From NCBI GenBank assembly GCA_026196875.1, contig JAPHTP010000068.1, forward strand, positions 1 to 53,908: a DNA stretch of 53,908 nt, in the 5' to 3' direction. The DNA is from Kangiellaceae bacterium. Lineage in GTDB: Bacteria > Pseudomonadota > Gammaproteobacteria > Enterobacterales > Kangiellaceae. Below, one piece after another: positions 9,529 to 18,231 of the stretch. The notes beneath the pieces were generated by a model, which worked only from the letters and a program-made list of their open reading frames with translations, was not told the origin of the DNA and ran no database searches. The position numbers and the translations under genes were made by a program. Positions within the stretch are counted from its first letter, which is position 1; every line of letters starts with the position of its first letter.

Positions 9529-10071
9529 ATGCCGACCAAACCAATCACCAGATATCACAAGCTCTCGCTGGAAAATGAATCTGTATCCGTACAAAAGTTA
9601 AATATCTTAATCTCGGGGTTTGGACTGCAACGAGTCATTCCAGTTGATGATATAGTAAAAGCACTAACATCTCTTCCCACTGATCACATAAAAAGACTAA
9701 AAGTCGTAAAGTTTGATCCAGCCAAAAATATTTCTTTTTTATTAAGGCATCAAAGGGTTGGTCCGCAGATTGGTGAATATTTGACCAGCTTTGAGAGCGT
9801 CGTAATCTACAAATTTAAAGACAAGCCGGAAGGAATGCACGTATTATTCCATGAGATCGGACATCATGTTTATTTTAAACATATTACCAGTCAAGCTAAG
9901 AAAAAATGGGTCACTAAAATATATAAAGATGAGCCAGCAGTAACAACTTTAGGCCAAAAAAATGCCTGTGAAGACTTCGCAGAAGCCTATGCGTTGTACA
10001 AAACTCGGCCAGAATACCTCAAAACATTTGCCAAAAAGTACTATTTCATCGAAAATCTGTTCATTAATTAA
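9529..10071 (+). CDS. small zincin metalloprotease-like protein (HEIGHH), no signal peptide
   Basis: A 180-residue protein. The zinc site HEIGHHVYF lies near residues 107-115 (HExxH), and a downstream CEDFAEAYALY near residue 147 supplies the third ligand Glu in the arrangement of gluzincins, resembling the anthrax lethal factor-like (ATLF) group. The N-terminal 100 residues are basic and may be the substrate- or partner-binding part. There is no signal peptide or membrane helix, so it is cytosolic or exported by another route. It stands alone between two long AT-rich gaps. Its role is unknown; a toxin-like or housekeeping peptidase role are both open. The motif reading is firm, the family name less so. 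Confidence 0.65.
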   Translation: MPTKPITRYHKLSLENESVSVQKLNILISGFGLQRVIPVDDIVKALTSLPTDHIKRLKVVKFDPAKNISFLLRHQRVGPQIGEYLTSFESVVIYKFKDKPEGMHVLFHEIGHHVYFKHITSQAKKKWVTKIYKDEPAVTTLGQKNACEDFAEAYALYKTRPEYLKTFAKKYYFIENLFIN

Positions 10072-10282
10072 CCTCTCCCAAAAAAGCGCAAAAAGTTTAG
10101 CTTATTTTGGCGATATATTTCGTTTTTTATTGATACATGTCAATATTTACTCGAAATTGGCCAAATTTTGTATACCGCTCTTATAATTCTTCATGTAGAA
10201 TCTCGTATTGCGATATTTCTTGAGGTGAAATATTGGAAGTAGTAAGTAAATAACCTGATTAGTTTTCCTGTTTTCTTTGGCA

Positions 10283-10298
10283 TGGTGCCGAACTTGCT
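10283..10298 (+). promoter_or_regulatory. candidate sigma-54 (RpoN) promoter
   Basis: TGGTGC-N5-TTGCT has GG at 10284-10285 and GC at 10296-10297, exactly 10 bases apart as required for -24/-12 elements. The -24 box differs from TGGCAC at two positions. A start near 10309 would leave a leader of about 280 bases before the first gene. RpoN promoters are usual for early flagellar genes in many Gammaproteobacteria. Based on the motif only. Confidence 0.4.
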
Positions 10299-10365
10299 TT
10301 GGGAATTTCCAGTTGAGATTTCTCGATTAAGGAGAGGAGATTGAGGATTTGCATGAAAATGGCAG

Positions 10366-10397
10366 GATTTTGCTAATATACGTCAGATTTTTGCTAA
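10366..10397. repeat. paired GATTT(T)TGCTAA direct repeats
   Basis: Near-identical elements lie at 10366-10376 and 10386-10397, about 20 bp apart (two helical turns), between the sigma-54-like element and the first gene of the operon. Candidate activator or repressor half-sites. Confidence 0.45.
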
Positions 10398-10592
10398 CTG
10401 TTAGCCCAATTCTTTTGGTTAAATACTACTCGCTTCCTATTTAAGGCTCGTAAGAAAACGCCAATTTTTTGTTGTTAGTTTGATATTTTGAATAGGAATT
10501 GAATTCTTAAATTAGCCCTTTTTAGGTATTTTCTGAGTTCTAATTATCAATATCAAAACAAAAATTTAAGAGAAAGCTTTGGGGAAAGGCAC

Positions 10593-11759
10593 ATGGAAAA
10601 GAGCGAACTGTTAGCTAAATACAGTCGGTTAACTGATTTTTTAAAACAGGATCCGGATAATTCTAATCTATTTCAAGACTGTTTTGAGTTGGCTATTCAA
10701 CTGGGTGAACACCAGGATGCATCTGCTCTGCTGGCTTCTCGAGAGGAAAAGTATTCTTCAGACCCTCTGCAAATTTACTGTCATTCCAAATTGGCAATCG
10801 CCGAGCAGAATTTTCAGCGAGCAATTGAATTGTGCAATCAATTAATTGCCAACAATATCGATAATCTAGCCATAAGATATAACTTGAACTGGGCTGAATA
10901 CTGTTTAGGTAATTACGAAAGAGTTGTTGCAAATATCAAGCAAATTGGCAACGCCAAACAAGAATACCTACCATTTTTGATCTTGGAGGCTCGCACCTTA
11001 CATCATTTGGGAAAAGTGGAAGAAGCGACCTTTTTAACTCGCCATACATTAGAAATTCAGCCGCAAATGGTTGAAGCGCAAGGTTTACTCTCAATGTTAT
11101 TACTTGATAGTGAACACTACTCAGAAGCAAGAGAATTGGCTGCTGCTGCGCTTAGAGTTAACTCCGCAAATCACGAGTCATTAATAACACTGACCACCTT
11201 GGCGCTAAATGAACAGGATGCTGAGTTAGCCAAGAGCTATCTTAGCAATAACCCAAAGATCACCCTGAAATCTGGGCGCTTGCTTTTAAACTTAGGCCAA
11301 GCGCAAATGCTCGATATGGAATTTGATCAGGCAGAACAAACACTTACTCAAGCAAGTGAAGTTATGGGGCAACACATTGGTACTTGGCATGCGTTGGCCT
11401 GGGTAAAGCTTGTATTGAACAAGATTGATGAAGCTGGTGAATGCTTCCAGAGAGCATATGATCTAGATCGCAATTTTGCCGAGTCTCATGGCGGTTTGGC
11501 AGTAATAGCAATACACCAAAACAGAATTGAAGAAGCTGAAAAACTTACAAAAACGTCGCTACGCCTGGACCCCCTATGTGCTTCAGGTCGTTACGCAGAA
11601 TCACTTTTGGTGGAAAGACGTGGAAACCATGAAGAAGCCACCTCAAAACTAGAACACTTAATTAAATCGAGCAAAACACCGCAAGGCTTGCCTATTCTGG
11701 ATGTCGTGGAAAGAGTTACAAAAAAGCTCCGAAATAAAGCTGACGATACAGAAAAATAA
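10593..11759 (+). CDS. TPR-repeat protein, first gene of the flagellar-type operon
   Basis: A 388-residue all-helical protein made of tetratricopeptide repeats: for example YNLNWAEYCLGNYERVV near residue 95, then GTWHALAWVKLVLNKIDEA and FAESHGGLAVIAIHQNRIEEA in the C-terminal half. No signal peptide or membrane segment, so it is cytosolic. The start ATG follows a GGGGAAAGG ribosome-binding site. fliQ begins 13 bases after its stop. TPR proteins serve as substrate chaperones or scaffolds in type III secretion, and a second TPR protein lies at the other end of the cluster. A chaperone or assembly role is inference from context; it does not correspond to a standard flagellar gene. Confidence 0.8.
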   Translation: MEKSELLAKYSRLTDFLKQDPDNSNLFQDCFELAIQLGEHQDASALLASREEKYSSDPLQIYCHSKLAIAEQNFQRAIELCNQLIANNIDNLAIRYNLNWAEYCLGNYERVVANIKQIGNAKQEYLPFLILEARTLHHLGKVEEATFLTRHTLEIQPQMVEAQGLLSMLLLDSEHYSEARELAAAALRVNSANHESLITLTTLALNEQDAELAKSYLSNNPKITLKSGRLLLNLGQAQMLDMEFDQAEQTLTQASEVMGQHIGTWHALAWVKLVLNKIDEAGECFQRAYDLDRNFAESHGGLAVIAIHQNRIEEAEKLTKTSLRLDPLCASGRYAESLLVERRGNHEEATSKLEHLIKSSKTPQGLPILDVVERVTKKLRNKADDTEK

Positions 11760-11772
11760 GCGGAATTTTCAA

Positions 11773-12045
11773 ATGGATATAGATTACTCGCTTTTTTTAA
11801 TGGGGCAAATGCTAAAACACGTCTTATTGGTTACTGGACCAGTATTTGCGGTCGCTCTTGTCGTAGGTTTGCTGATCAGCATATTCCAAGTTGTTACTCA
11901 AATCCAAGAAATGACACTGACTTTTGTTCCCAAGATTTTGGCTGTAGTGGGAGTGTTGGCGGTGTTAGGCCATTGGATGTTGTCTTCACTAGTTTCTATT
12001 ACTGAGTTTATGTTTCGCTCTGCTGCGACCATTGGACTAGGGTAG
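11773..12045 (+). CDS. fliQ: flagellar-type export gate protein FliQ
   Basis: A 90-residue protein with two transmembrane helices, the normal size for FliQ. The first helix contains VTGPVFAVALVVGLLISIFQ, followed by the family signature VTQIQEMTLTFVPKI, then a second helix. FliQ joins FliP and FliR in the helical core of the export gate in the inner membrane. I place the start at ATG 11773 (MDIDYSLF); a longer reading from 11701 would overlap the TPR gene and add a non-homologous lysine-rich extension. fliR follows after 6 bases. Confidence 0.93.
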   Translation: MDIDYSLFLMGQMLKHVLLVTGPVFAVALVVGLLISIFQVVTQIQEMTLTFVPKILAVVGVLAVLGHWMLSSLVSITEFMFRSAATIGLG

Positions 12046-12051
12046 GTAGAG

Positions 12052-12813
12052 ATGGAATTAGGCGCACTTGTACATTACGGCATGCTTAACTTGGCGAGGA
12101 TAAGTCCACTGTTCTTGATGCCAAGTTTGTTGCCTCTTGCGAAACTACCTTCAACCGTGAAGGTGATATTTGCAGTAGCGCTTTCAATGATCATGATGAT
12201 GGCAATTCCGGTTCCAAATGATTTACAGCAATTGTCTGTTATGCAGTTGATAGTTGGAATGGGACAAGAAGTGATAATTGGCATGGGATTGCTATTCGGT
12301 GTGCAGGTCACGTTTGGGGCGATTTTGTTTGCGGGAAAGCTAGTTGACCTTCAATTGGGGTTCGGCGTTGCGTCGGTGCTGGATCCAATGACACAAAGCC
12401 AAGAAGCGCTGATTGGCTCTTTGCTTAATGTTTTGTTCACAGTAGCATTTTTTATTCTCGATATGCACCACCTCTTGTTGAGTGGTTTTGCTGCAATGTT
12501 TACTAGCTTTCCTGTCGGAAGTGGTATTTTGCTACCATCTCAGTCACATCTAGTTTCATTTTTTTCGAGCCAATTTATTTTAGGGCTGCTTGTAGTAATG
12601 CCCGTTGTTCTGGGATTGTTTTTACTGGATGTTGTTATTGCTTTCACGAGCAGAACCATGCCGCAAGTTAATGTCTATTTTGTGAGTCTACCGCTAAAAA
12701 TATTTTTGGGTTTACTCATTTTGAGCATTTCTTTAAAACATATGAGCGGTTTAATAGAAAATATGTTTCTTTATTCGATCCGTGATTGGATTGAAGGGTT
12801 CAAAGGTTATTAG
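12052..12813 (+). CDS. fliR: flagellar-type export gate protein FliR
   Basis: A 253-residue multi-spanning membrane protein, the usual size of FliR. Family features include ARISPLFLMPSLLPLAKLPS near the N-terminus, GQEVIIGMGLLFGVQ, and the GFGVASVLDPMTQSQ segment. FliR is the unique subunit that completes the FliP5-FliQ4-FliR1 gate. No fusion to FlhB is present; flhB starts 2 bases after the stop. It belongs to the continuous operon. Confidence 0.94.
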   Translation: MELGALVHYGMLNLARISPLFLMPSLLPLAKLPSTVKVIFAVALSMIMMMAIPVPNDLQQLSVMQLIVGMGQEVIIGMGLLFGVQVTFGAILFAGKLVDLQLGFGVASVLDPMTQSQEALIGSLLNVLFTVAFFILDMHHLLLSGFAAMFTSFPVGSGILLPSQSHLVSFFSSQFILGLLVVMPVVLGLFLLDVVIAFTSRTMPQVNVYFVSLPLKIFLGLLILSISLKHMSGLIENMFLYSIRDWIEGFKGY

Positions 12814-12815
12814 AA

Positions 12816-13886
12816 GTGGCGCAAAACGAAGAGCAGGATAAGACTGAAGAAGCCACTCCCTATAAATTGGAGCAGGCTAGAAAAAAAGGTCAAGTTGCTA
12901 AGAGTATGGAGATAAACTCGCTGGCTTCTCTTTCAATTTTCTGTCTGGTTTCGTTTGCTCTATTCAGCGTGATGAGTGACTCAGTTACCCAGATGATGCG
13001 AAGGTATCTCATTGGTGCTGGACAGTTGGAGATAGATAATAACTCGACAATTGAGCTTTTTTTAGAGTCTTCAATAAATATGATTACAGTGTTTAGTCCA
13101 ATTTTGGGGGCGCTTATTATAATTGGAATTGTCGTAACAATGATGCAAACCAAGCCAGTTTTCTCAACTGAAGCGCTAAAGCCAAATTTTTCCAAGCTTA
13201 ATCCAGTTAGCGGTTTTAAAAGGCTCTTTTCAATTAAGATGCTTTTCGAATTAGTTAAGACCTGCTTAAAGTTAACAGCAATTGGTGTGCTAATTTATTT
13301 AGGCGTTGAGTTTATTATGCCTGATCTACTATCAACTCGGTACCTCCACGCAAACAAGTTGGATGACTTTTGGTTTTCCTCCTTTCTAACTGCTGGGCTG
13401 GCACTAATCGCTATTTTGATTCCTTTTGCAATTCTTGATTTGATATTTTCCAAAAAGGAATATGCAAAAAAAATGCGTATGAGTAAACGAGAAGTTAAAG
13501 AAGAAGCAAAGAGAAGAGATGGTGATCCCGAAGTTCGCAAGAAGAGAAAGCAAATTCAAAATGAACTACTTAAACGCACTTCTTCAATTTCTAACGTCAA
13601 GGACTCTGATGTGATTATTACTAATCCAACTCATTATGCTGTGGCGCTCAAATATCAACCTGGCAAGATGATCGCGCCAGTAGTGGTTGCCAAGGGAAGC
13701 GATATATTGGCCGACAAAATTAGACGTGTAGCGATAGAACATAGTATTCCAATAAAGCGCCAACCAGCATTAACCAGAAAAATTTTTAAAGAAACTGAAA
13801 TTGATCAGCCTATTTTGGAAGAAAACTACGCTGAAGTAGCTCCGATATTTAGATGGGCTTTTGATCTTAAAGGAACAAGGTATTAA
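12816..13886 (+). CDS. flhB: flagellar-type export switch protein FlhB
   Basis: A 356-residue protein. An N-terminal EEQDKTEEATPYKLEQARKK segment is typical of FlhB, four membrane helices occupy about residues 35-210, and the cytosolic domain contains the self-cleavage site N270-P-T-H followed by YAVALKY. Autocleavage between Asn and Pro lets the exporter switch from rod/hook to later substrates. An intact NPTH means substrate switching is probably retained even though no filament genes are present here. The start is GTG at 12816. It runs into flhA with 3 bases between. Confidence 0.95.
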   Translation: MAQNEEQDKTEEATPYKLEQARKKGQVAKSMEINSLASLSIFCLVSFALFSVMSDSVTQMMRRYLIGAGQLEIDNNSTIELFLESSINMITVFSPILGALIIIGIVVTMMQTKPVFSTEALKPNFSKLNPVSGFKRLFSIKMLFELVKTCLKLTAIGVLIYLGVEFIMPDLLSTRYLHANKLDDFWFSSFLTAGLALIAILIPFAILDLIFSKKEYAKKMRMSKREVKEEAKRRDGDPEVRKKRKQIQNELLKRTSSISNVKDSDVIITNPTHYAVALKYQPGKMIAPVVVAKGSDILADKIRRVAIEHSIPIKRQPALTRKIFKETEIDQPILEENYAEVAPIFRWAFDLKGTRY

Positions 13887-13889
13887 TCC

Positions 13890-15947
13890 ATGCAGTCGAT
13901 TGTTCAACAGTTCAAAGAAGGTAAGCAAGACCTATTTTTAGTTATCGGCGTTGTTGGGATTTTAATGGCGCTATTTACACCAATTCCAGCAGGGATGCTT
14001 GACTTTCTGATCATATTAAACTTCAGCCTGGGTTTGGTAATTCTGCTATTAACTTTCTATACGGATAAGCCATTAAGTTTTTCTACTTTCCCATCCATGC
14101 TGCTCATCGCAACTTTGTTTAGGCTTGCACTAAATATTTCTGCGACAAGACTTATTTTAGAAGGTGCTTCTGCAGGCAACGTAATCAATGCAGTAGGCGA
14201 ATTTGCCGTAGGAGGAAACTACGTAATCGGCTTGGTGGTTTTTTTAATTCTGATTGTCGTTCAGTATGTGGTGGTGACCAATGGTGCTCAGCGCGTGGCA
14301 GAAGTAGCCGCGAGATTTACATTGGACAGTATGCCCGGGAAACAAATGAGCATCGACGCAGATATGAATATGGGGCTTATCGACGAGGTTGAAGCCAAAG
14401 AAAGACGCAGCATGATTGAAAAGGAAGCAAACTTCTACGGTGCAATGGACGGCGCAACAAAATTCGTTAAAGGTGACGCCATTGCCGGGATAATAATTAT
14501 CTTAATTGACATTATTGGTGGTCTTGCTATTGGAGTTATGCAACACAACATGCCATGGAATGAAGCATTACAAACTTACACTCTCCTGACAATTGGTGAC
14601 GGAATTGTTACCCAGATTCCTTCGCTGATTATTGCAACTGCTACCGGGATTATTATTACTCGAGCTGCATCTGACGGTAAACTCGGCCAGGAAGTAATTC
14701 GCCAAATTACATCGCATCCTAAAGTATTGGTTATAGTGTGTCTCGCACTATTTTTCTGCTTATTCTTACCTGGCATTCCAGCTTTCCCAATTGTAATACT
14801 ATTAGCCGTGTTTGGTACGCTAGCTTACTGGGCATCGAAATCAAGTGACCATGCCATTGAAGATGAGCAAGAAGACAAAGAGCAAAATAAAGTAGACGAT
14901 GAATTTGGTGATTTACTCCAAGTATTTCCTTTGGAAATTAATTTCGGCAAAGAGCTTGTTGATTTTATACACAGCAATAAAACGGAAGTAGAACAACGGT
15001 TGAAGTTATTTCGAAAGCAGTATGCCGGAGACTATGGTTTTGTTTTACCTGATGTTCGAATTAAAGAGAGAGCAGAAATTAGTCCGCTTGAATATGAAAT
15101 AAATATTCAAGGCAACCGAGTTGCAAAGGCTACGTTAAAGCCAGATAGAATTTTAGCGATTAATCCAGGGAATAAACCGAAAGTTGAAGGCGAAGAAACG
15201 ATCGAGCCAACTTTTGGATTACCTGCTGTTTGGGTGGAAAGTGAAAAAGTTAACTTCGCTCGAGGACTTGGTTACACCATAGTTGATCCTTTAACTGTCT
15301 TACTGACCCACTTTTCAGAAGTAGTAAAAGCTGGGGCATCAAGTCTATTAGATAGAGCGGCAACTGAAGAGCTGGTGAGCAGAATTCGACAGCAACATTC
15401 AGGTCTAATCGAAGAATTGATTCCCGCAATTCTTACTTATTCGGATGTTCAAAAAGTACTTCAACAATTACTCGACGAAAAAGTTTCAATTAAGAATATC
15501 TCTCTAATTTTGGAAGCAATGGTGGAATCTGGTAAGTCGAATAAAAACATTGACTTTATTACTGAGAAAGTAAGGGAAAGTCTGGGTGCGACGATCTGCC
15601 AACGACTTATCGCGGAAGACGAAAATATTCATGTGCTTACAGTTGAGCCAGCATTGGAAAGAAAAATAATAAAGGGGATCCAAAGCGATGAGACTAGTTC
15701 TAGCTTGTTACTTGAGCCAGGGGTTACTGAAAAAATTCTAAGCGCTGTTGCCGGATCCGCAGAGAAAATGATGGGGGCGAATCTGCTTCCAGTTATTCTT
15801 TGCACACCAAGTGTGAGGCGCCACTTAAAGCGATTATTAAATAGAGTTATTCCTCATGCAACTGTGTTGTCATTAAGTGAAGTTCCTTCAACCGCAAAAA
15901 TTAGAGCTTTCGGTGTGGTAAGTATTGGAGAAGCACAAAATGGCTGA
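13890..15947 (+). CDS. flhA: flagellar-type export gate protein FlhA
   Basis: A 685-residue protein of normal FlhA length. About eight membrane helices occupy residues 1-330, with the FHIPEP-family signature region around ILNFSLGLVILLLTFY and a highly conserved cytoplasmic loop (EVAARFTLDSMPGKQMSIDA). The C-terminal cytosolic domain (about 345-685) forms the nonameric ring that docks substrates and chaperones. The cytosolic domain appears complete, including LLTHFSEVVK. flgF starts inside the last 8 bases of the gene, so translation is probably coupled. Confidence 0.96.
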   Translation: MQSIVQQFKEGKQDLFLVIGVVGILMALFTPIPAGMLDFLIILNFSLGLVILLLTFYTDKPLSFSTFPSMLLIATLFRLALNISATRLILEGASAGNVINAVGEFAVGGNYVIGLVVFLILIVVQYVVVTNGAQRVAEVAARFTLDSMPGKQMSIDADMNMGLIDEVEAKERRSMIEKEANFYGAMDGATKFVKGDAIAGIIIILIDIIGGLAIGVMQHNMPWNEALQTYTLLTIGDGIVTQIPSLIIATATGIIITRAASDGKLGQEVIRQITSHPKVLVIVCLALFFCLFLPGIPAFPIVILLAVFGTLAYWASKSSDHAIEDEQEDKEQNKVDDEFGDLLQVFPLEINFGKELVDFIHSNKTEVEQRLKLFRKQYAGDYGFVLPDVRIKERAEISPLEYEINIQGNRVAKATLKPDRILAINPGNKPKVEGEETIEPTFGLPAVWVESEKVNFARGLGYTIVDPLTVLLTHFSEVVKAGASSLLDRAATEELVSRIRQQHSGLIEELIPAILTYSDVQKVLQQLLDEKVSIKNISLILEAMVESGKSNKNIDFITEKVRESLGATICQRLIAEDENIHVLTVEPALERKIIKGIQSDETSSSLLLEPGVTEKILSAVAGSAEKMMGANLLPVILCTPSVRRHLKRLLNRVIPHATVLSLSEVPSTAKIRAFGVVSIGEAQNG

Positions 15948-16671
15948 TTTAGTACAAGCACTTGGTGATGCATTAAACAGGGATTTGGAAGCGCTAAATA
16001 CGGTCGCTCAAAATTTAGCAAACGTTAATACGCCCGGTTATAAGTCCCAATCTGTCGTTCCGGCATCTGAAGTTCAATTTAATACTTTGGTTGGAACTAG
16101 CGAGAAAAATAGCGGTGAGGCAAATTTAGCTGCCCAAATTCAGTCCAAAATGAATTTACAAGCAGGTACATTAAAACAAACGAAAAGAAGTTTGGATGTT
16201 GCGATTACCGGGAATGGTTTTTTAGTTTTAAGCGAATCAGGTAAAAATGTTTACTCGCGAAATGGTTCTCTCAAAGTAGACGGTAGCGGGATGTTAACCA
16301 ATGCGGCAGGTTTCCCCGTATATGCTGAGTCCGGCACAGTACATATTGAAAAACCTCAAGCACTTAAAATTAACAAAAATGGAGAAATATTCGAGGCTGA
16401 CAAGCTCATTGGAAAGTTAAAACTTATTGAGTTTATAGACGTTAATAATGTCCAGCCAAATAGCAACGGCACTTTTTATTCGCCGGCAGACAACGTAATA
16501 AATGCGGAAAAATCTTTCGTCTATCAAGGTTTTATTGAGTCATCAAACGTCGATACGACAAAAGAAATGATGCGCATGATGGAGTTGTCTAAGCACTTTG
16601 AATCAGTACAGCGAGCTTTGTCTATTTATGACCAAGCGATGTCTTCAGGAATTAGTAAGATAGGAAAGTAA
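15940..16671 (+). CDS. flgF: proximal rod protein FlgF
   Basis: A 243-residue flagellar rod protein. The N-terminal axial-protein motif LNTVAQNLANVNTPGYKSQS is intact. The C-terminal helix with QGFIESSNVDTTKEMMRMME matches the second conserved axial segment. FlgF polymerises in the periplasmic rod beneath FlgG. The start is ATG 15940, preceded by GGAG at 15927-15930; the in-frame TTG at 15925 is rejected. It overlaps the flhA stop. The flhA-flgF-flgG order, with flgA, flgH and flgI following, differs from the enteric layout and looks like a self-contained cluster. Confidence 0.93.
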   Translation: MADLVQALGDALNRDLEALNTVAQNLANVNTPGYKSQSVVPASEVQFNTLVGTSEKNSGEANLAAQIQSKMNLQAGTLKQTKRSLDVAITGNGFLVLSESGKNVYSRNGSLKVDGSGMLTNAAGFPVYAESGTVHIEKPQALKINKNGEIFEADKLIGKLKLIEFIDVNNVQPNSNGTFYSPADNVINAEKSFVYQGFIESSNVDTTKEMMRMMELSKHFESVQRALSIYDQAMSSGISKIGK

Positions 16672-16674
16672 ACA

Positions 16675-17460
16675 ATGATAGATGCGTTACATATTGCGGA
16701 AACAGGACTAAATACCTATTCAACGTATTTGGATGTGATTTCAAATAACATTGCGAATATAAATACTCCGGGATTTAAAAAGACTGGTGTTAACTTTACC
16801 GATATGGTTTACAAGGATTCATGGGTTGATCAAGGGATAAGTGTCGACTCGCTTACTTATGTGCCGCGTCAGGTTGGTATGGGAACGTCTATTAATTCAA
16901 CATTTAAAGTTTTTTCAGATGGACAAATGGTTCAGACCGGCAACCCAATGGATATCGCCATAAGCGGTTCAGGATTTATAGAAGTTGAACTACCGGATGG
17001 AACTTTAGCCTACACACGCGCAGGTCGCTTGTCTGTAGATAAGGAAGGTTTCCTTAACTCAGCTGAAGGCTATCGTTTAACTAGCAATATTCAGCTACCG
17101 CCTGATACCGAGGCATTTGCAATTTCAAATGAAGGGTTAGTAATGGTTAAGCTTGCGGGTGACGATGAACTAATGGAACTCGGAACGATTGAATTAGCAA
17201 GGTTTATGAACCCTGAATCACTTAATGCCATTGGTTCTAATTTGTATAGCCGTACCGAAGAAGCTGGCGAGGTTGTTTCTGGCACCCCGGGAGAGAATGG
17301 TACCGGAATGCTCATTCAAGGTTTTCAAGAAATATCTAATGTAAACCTGACTCAAGAGATGGTTAACATGATGACTGCGCAGCGAGCGTTTCAGCTAAAT
17401 TCGCGAGTAGTTCAAGTTGCAGATCAAATGCTTGAAACTATTAATAATATGCGGAGATAG
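16675..17460 (+). CDS. flgG: distal rod protein FlgG
   Basis: A 261-residue distal rod subunit of standard length. It has the axial motif NNIANINTPGFKKTG near residue 23 and the conserved GTGMLIQGFQEISNVNLTQE segment near the C-terminus, followed by MVNMMTAQRAFQLNSRVV. FlgG builds the part of the rod that passes through the P and L rings to the hook. Its presence with FlgH and FlgI shows the structure is built to cross the outer membrane. It lies 3 bases after flgF. Confidence 0.95.
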   Translation: MIDALHIAETGLNTYSTYLDVISNNIANINTPGFKKTGVNFTDMVYKDSWVDQGISVDSLTYVPRQVGMGTSINSTFKVFSDGQMVQTGNPMDIAISGSGFIEVELPDGTLAYTRAGRLSVDKEGFLNSAEGYRLTSNIQLPPDTEAFAISNEGLVMVKLAGDDELMELGTIELARFMNPESLNAIGSNLYSRTEEAGEVVSGTPGENGTGMLIQGFQEISNVNLTQEMVNMMTAQRAFQLNSRVVQVADQMLETINNMRR

Positions 17461-17463
17461 GAG

Positions 17464-18231
17464 TTGAAAGTTTTTTCCAAACTTCTGCTTTGGGCACTGT
17501 TATCAATCAACGGTATGAGCTTTGTTCTGGCCACAGTTGATATTGCCGACGAAAGCCGTGGTGTCAAAATGATTAAGGATCAGGTTTCGGCGGAGGATGT
17601 AAGTAAATCGGTCAAGAAAACGTTAACGAATTTTCTAGGTAAGAGGTTTTCAAAGGTTGAACTAGAAGTTCTTACAAAAGCGATTAGAATTCCGCCGAAA
17701 ACAAGTTTTGACTCCCTGGTAATACGCAACCTAGAAAAAATGAAATTTAATAAAAGAGTTTCTGTATGGGTTGAGTTAGTGAACAGAGGAAAGAAAGTGG
17801 CACAAATTCCTGTTTGGATAAAGTTGGAGGTATTTGACTTTGTATTAGTTGCCAATAAGGATGTTAGAGCAAAGCAGCGCTTACAAAAAAATATGTACGA
17901 AAGGGAATTAAGAAGAGTTACGGGTATAACGGAACAGGTTATCTCTAAACTACCCGAAGGAAAGAAATTTTGGAGTAAAAAGAGCATTAAGGCTGGCGAG
18001 GTTTTAAGTAATAAGAGTATTGCCTTAGAACCATTGGTGAAGCGTTCTCAGCAGATTCAAGTTGATTATTTCAAGAATGGAATATCTATTTCTATGCAAG
18101 GCAAGGCTTTAAAGAGTGGAAATGTTGGCGACGAAATAAGAGTCAAGTTAGAGCTGTCGGCTAAACCTGTAAAAGCAACTATACAAGGTGATGGGAAGGC
18201 TCAAATTATAACGGAGAGTAATGGTGTTTAA
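17464..18231 (+). CDS. flgA: P-ring assembly chaperone FlgA
   Basis: A 255-residue periplasmic protein with signal peptide LLLWALLSINGMSFVLA at the N-terminus. The C-terminal SAF-like domain carries VLVANKDVRAKQRL, KSIKAGEVLSNKSI and the closing SGNVGDEIRVK segment of FlgA proteins. FlgA assists FlgI polymerisation into the P ring. The start is TTG at 17464, 7 bases after GGAG at 17453-17456; no ATG gives an intact signal peptide. flgH starts 11 bases before its stop, so they are translationally coupled. Confidence 0.9.
   Translation: MKVFSKLLLWALLSINGMSFVLATVDIADESRGVKMIKDQVSAEDVSKSVKKTLTNFLGKRFSKVELEVLTKAIRIPPKTSFDSLVIRNLEKMKFNKRVSVWVELVNRGKKVAQIPVWIKLEVFDFVLVANKDVRAKQRLQKNMYERELRRVTGITEQVISKLPEGKKFWSKKSIKAGEVLSNKSIALEPLVKRSQQIQVDYFKNGISISMQGKALKSGNVGDEIRVKLELSAKPVKATIQGDGKAQIITESNGV

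Larger units (their letters stand above)
10072..10592. other. intergenic region, 521 bp, upstream of the flagellar-type operon
   Basis: Strongly AT-rich with no supported ORF. It holds a sigma-54-like element at 10283-10298 and a pair of GATTTTGCTAA-type repeats at 10366-10397. It is the only sizeable non-coding region before the 21-kb operon, so the main operon promoter should lie here. Confidence 0.6.
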
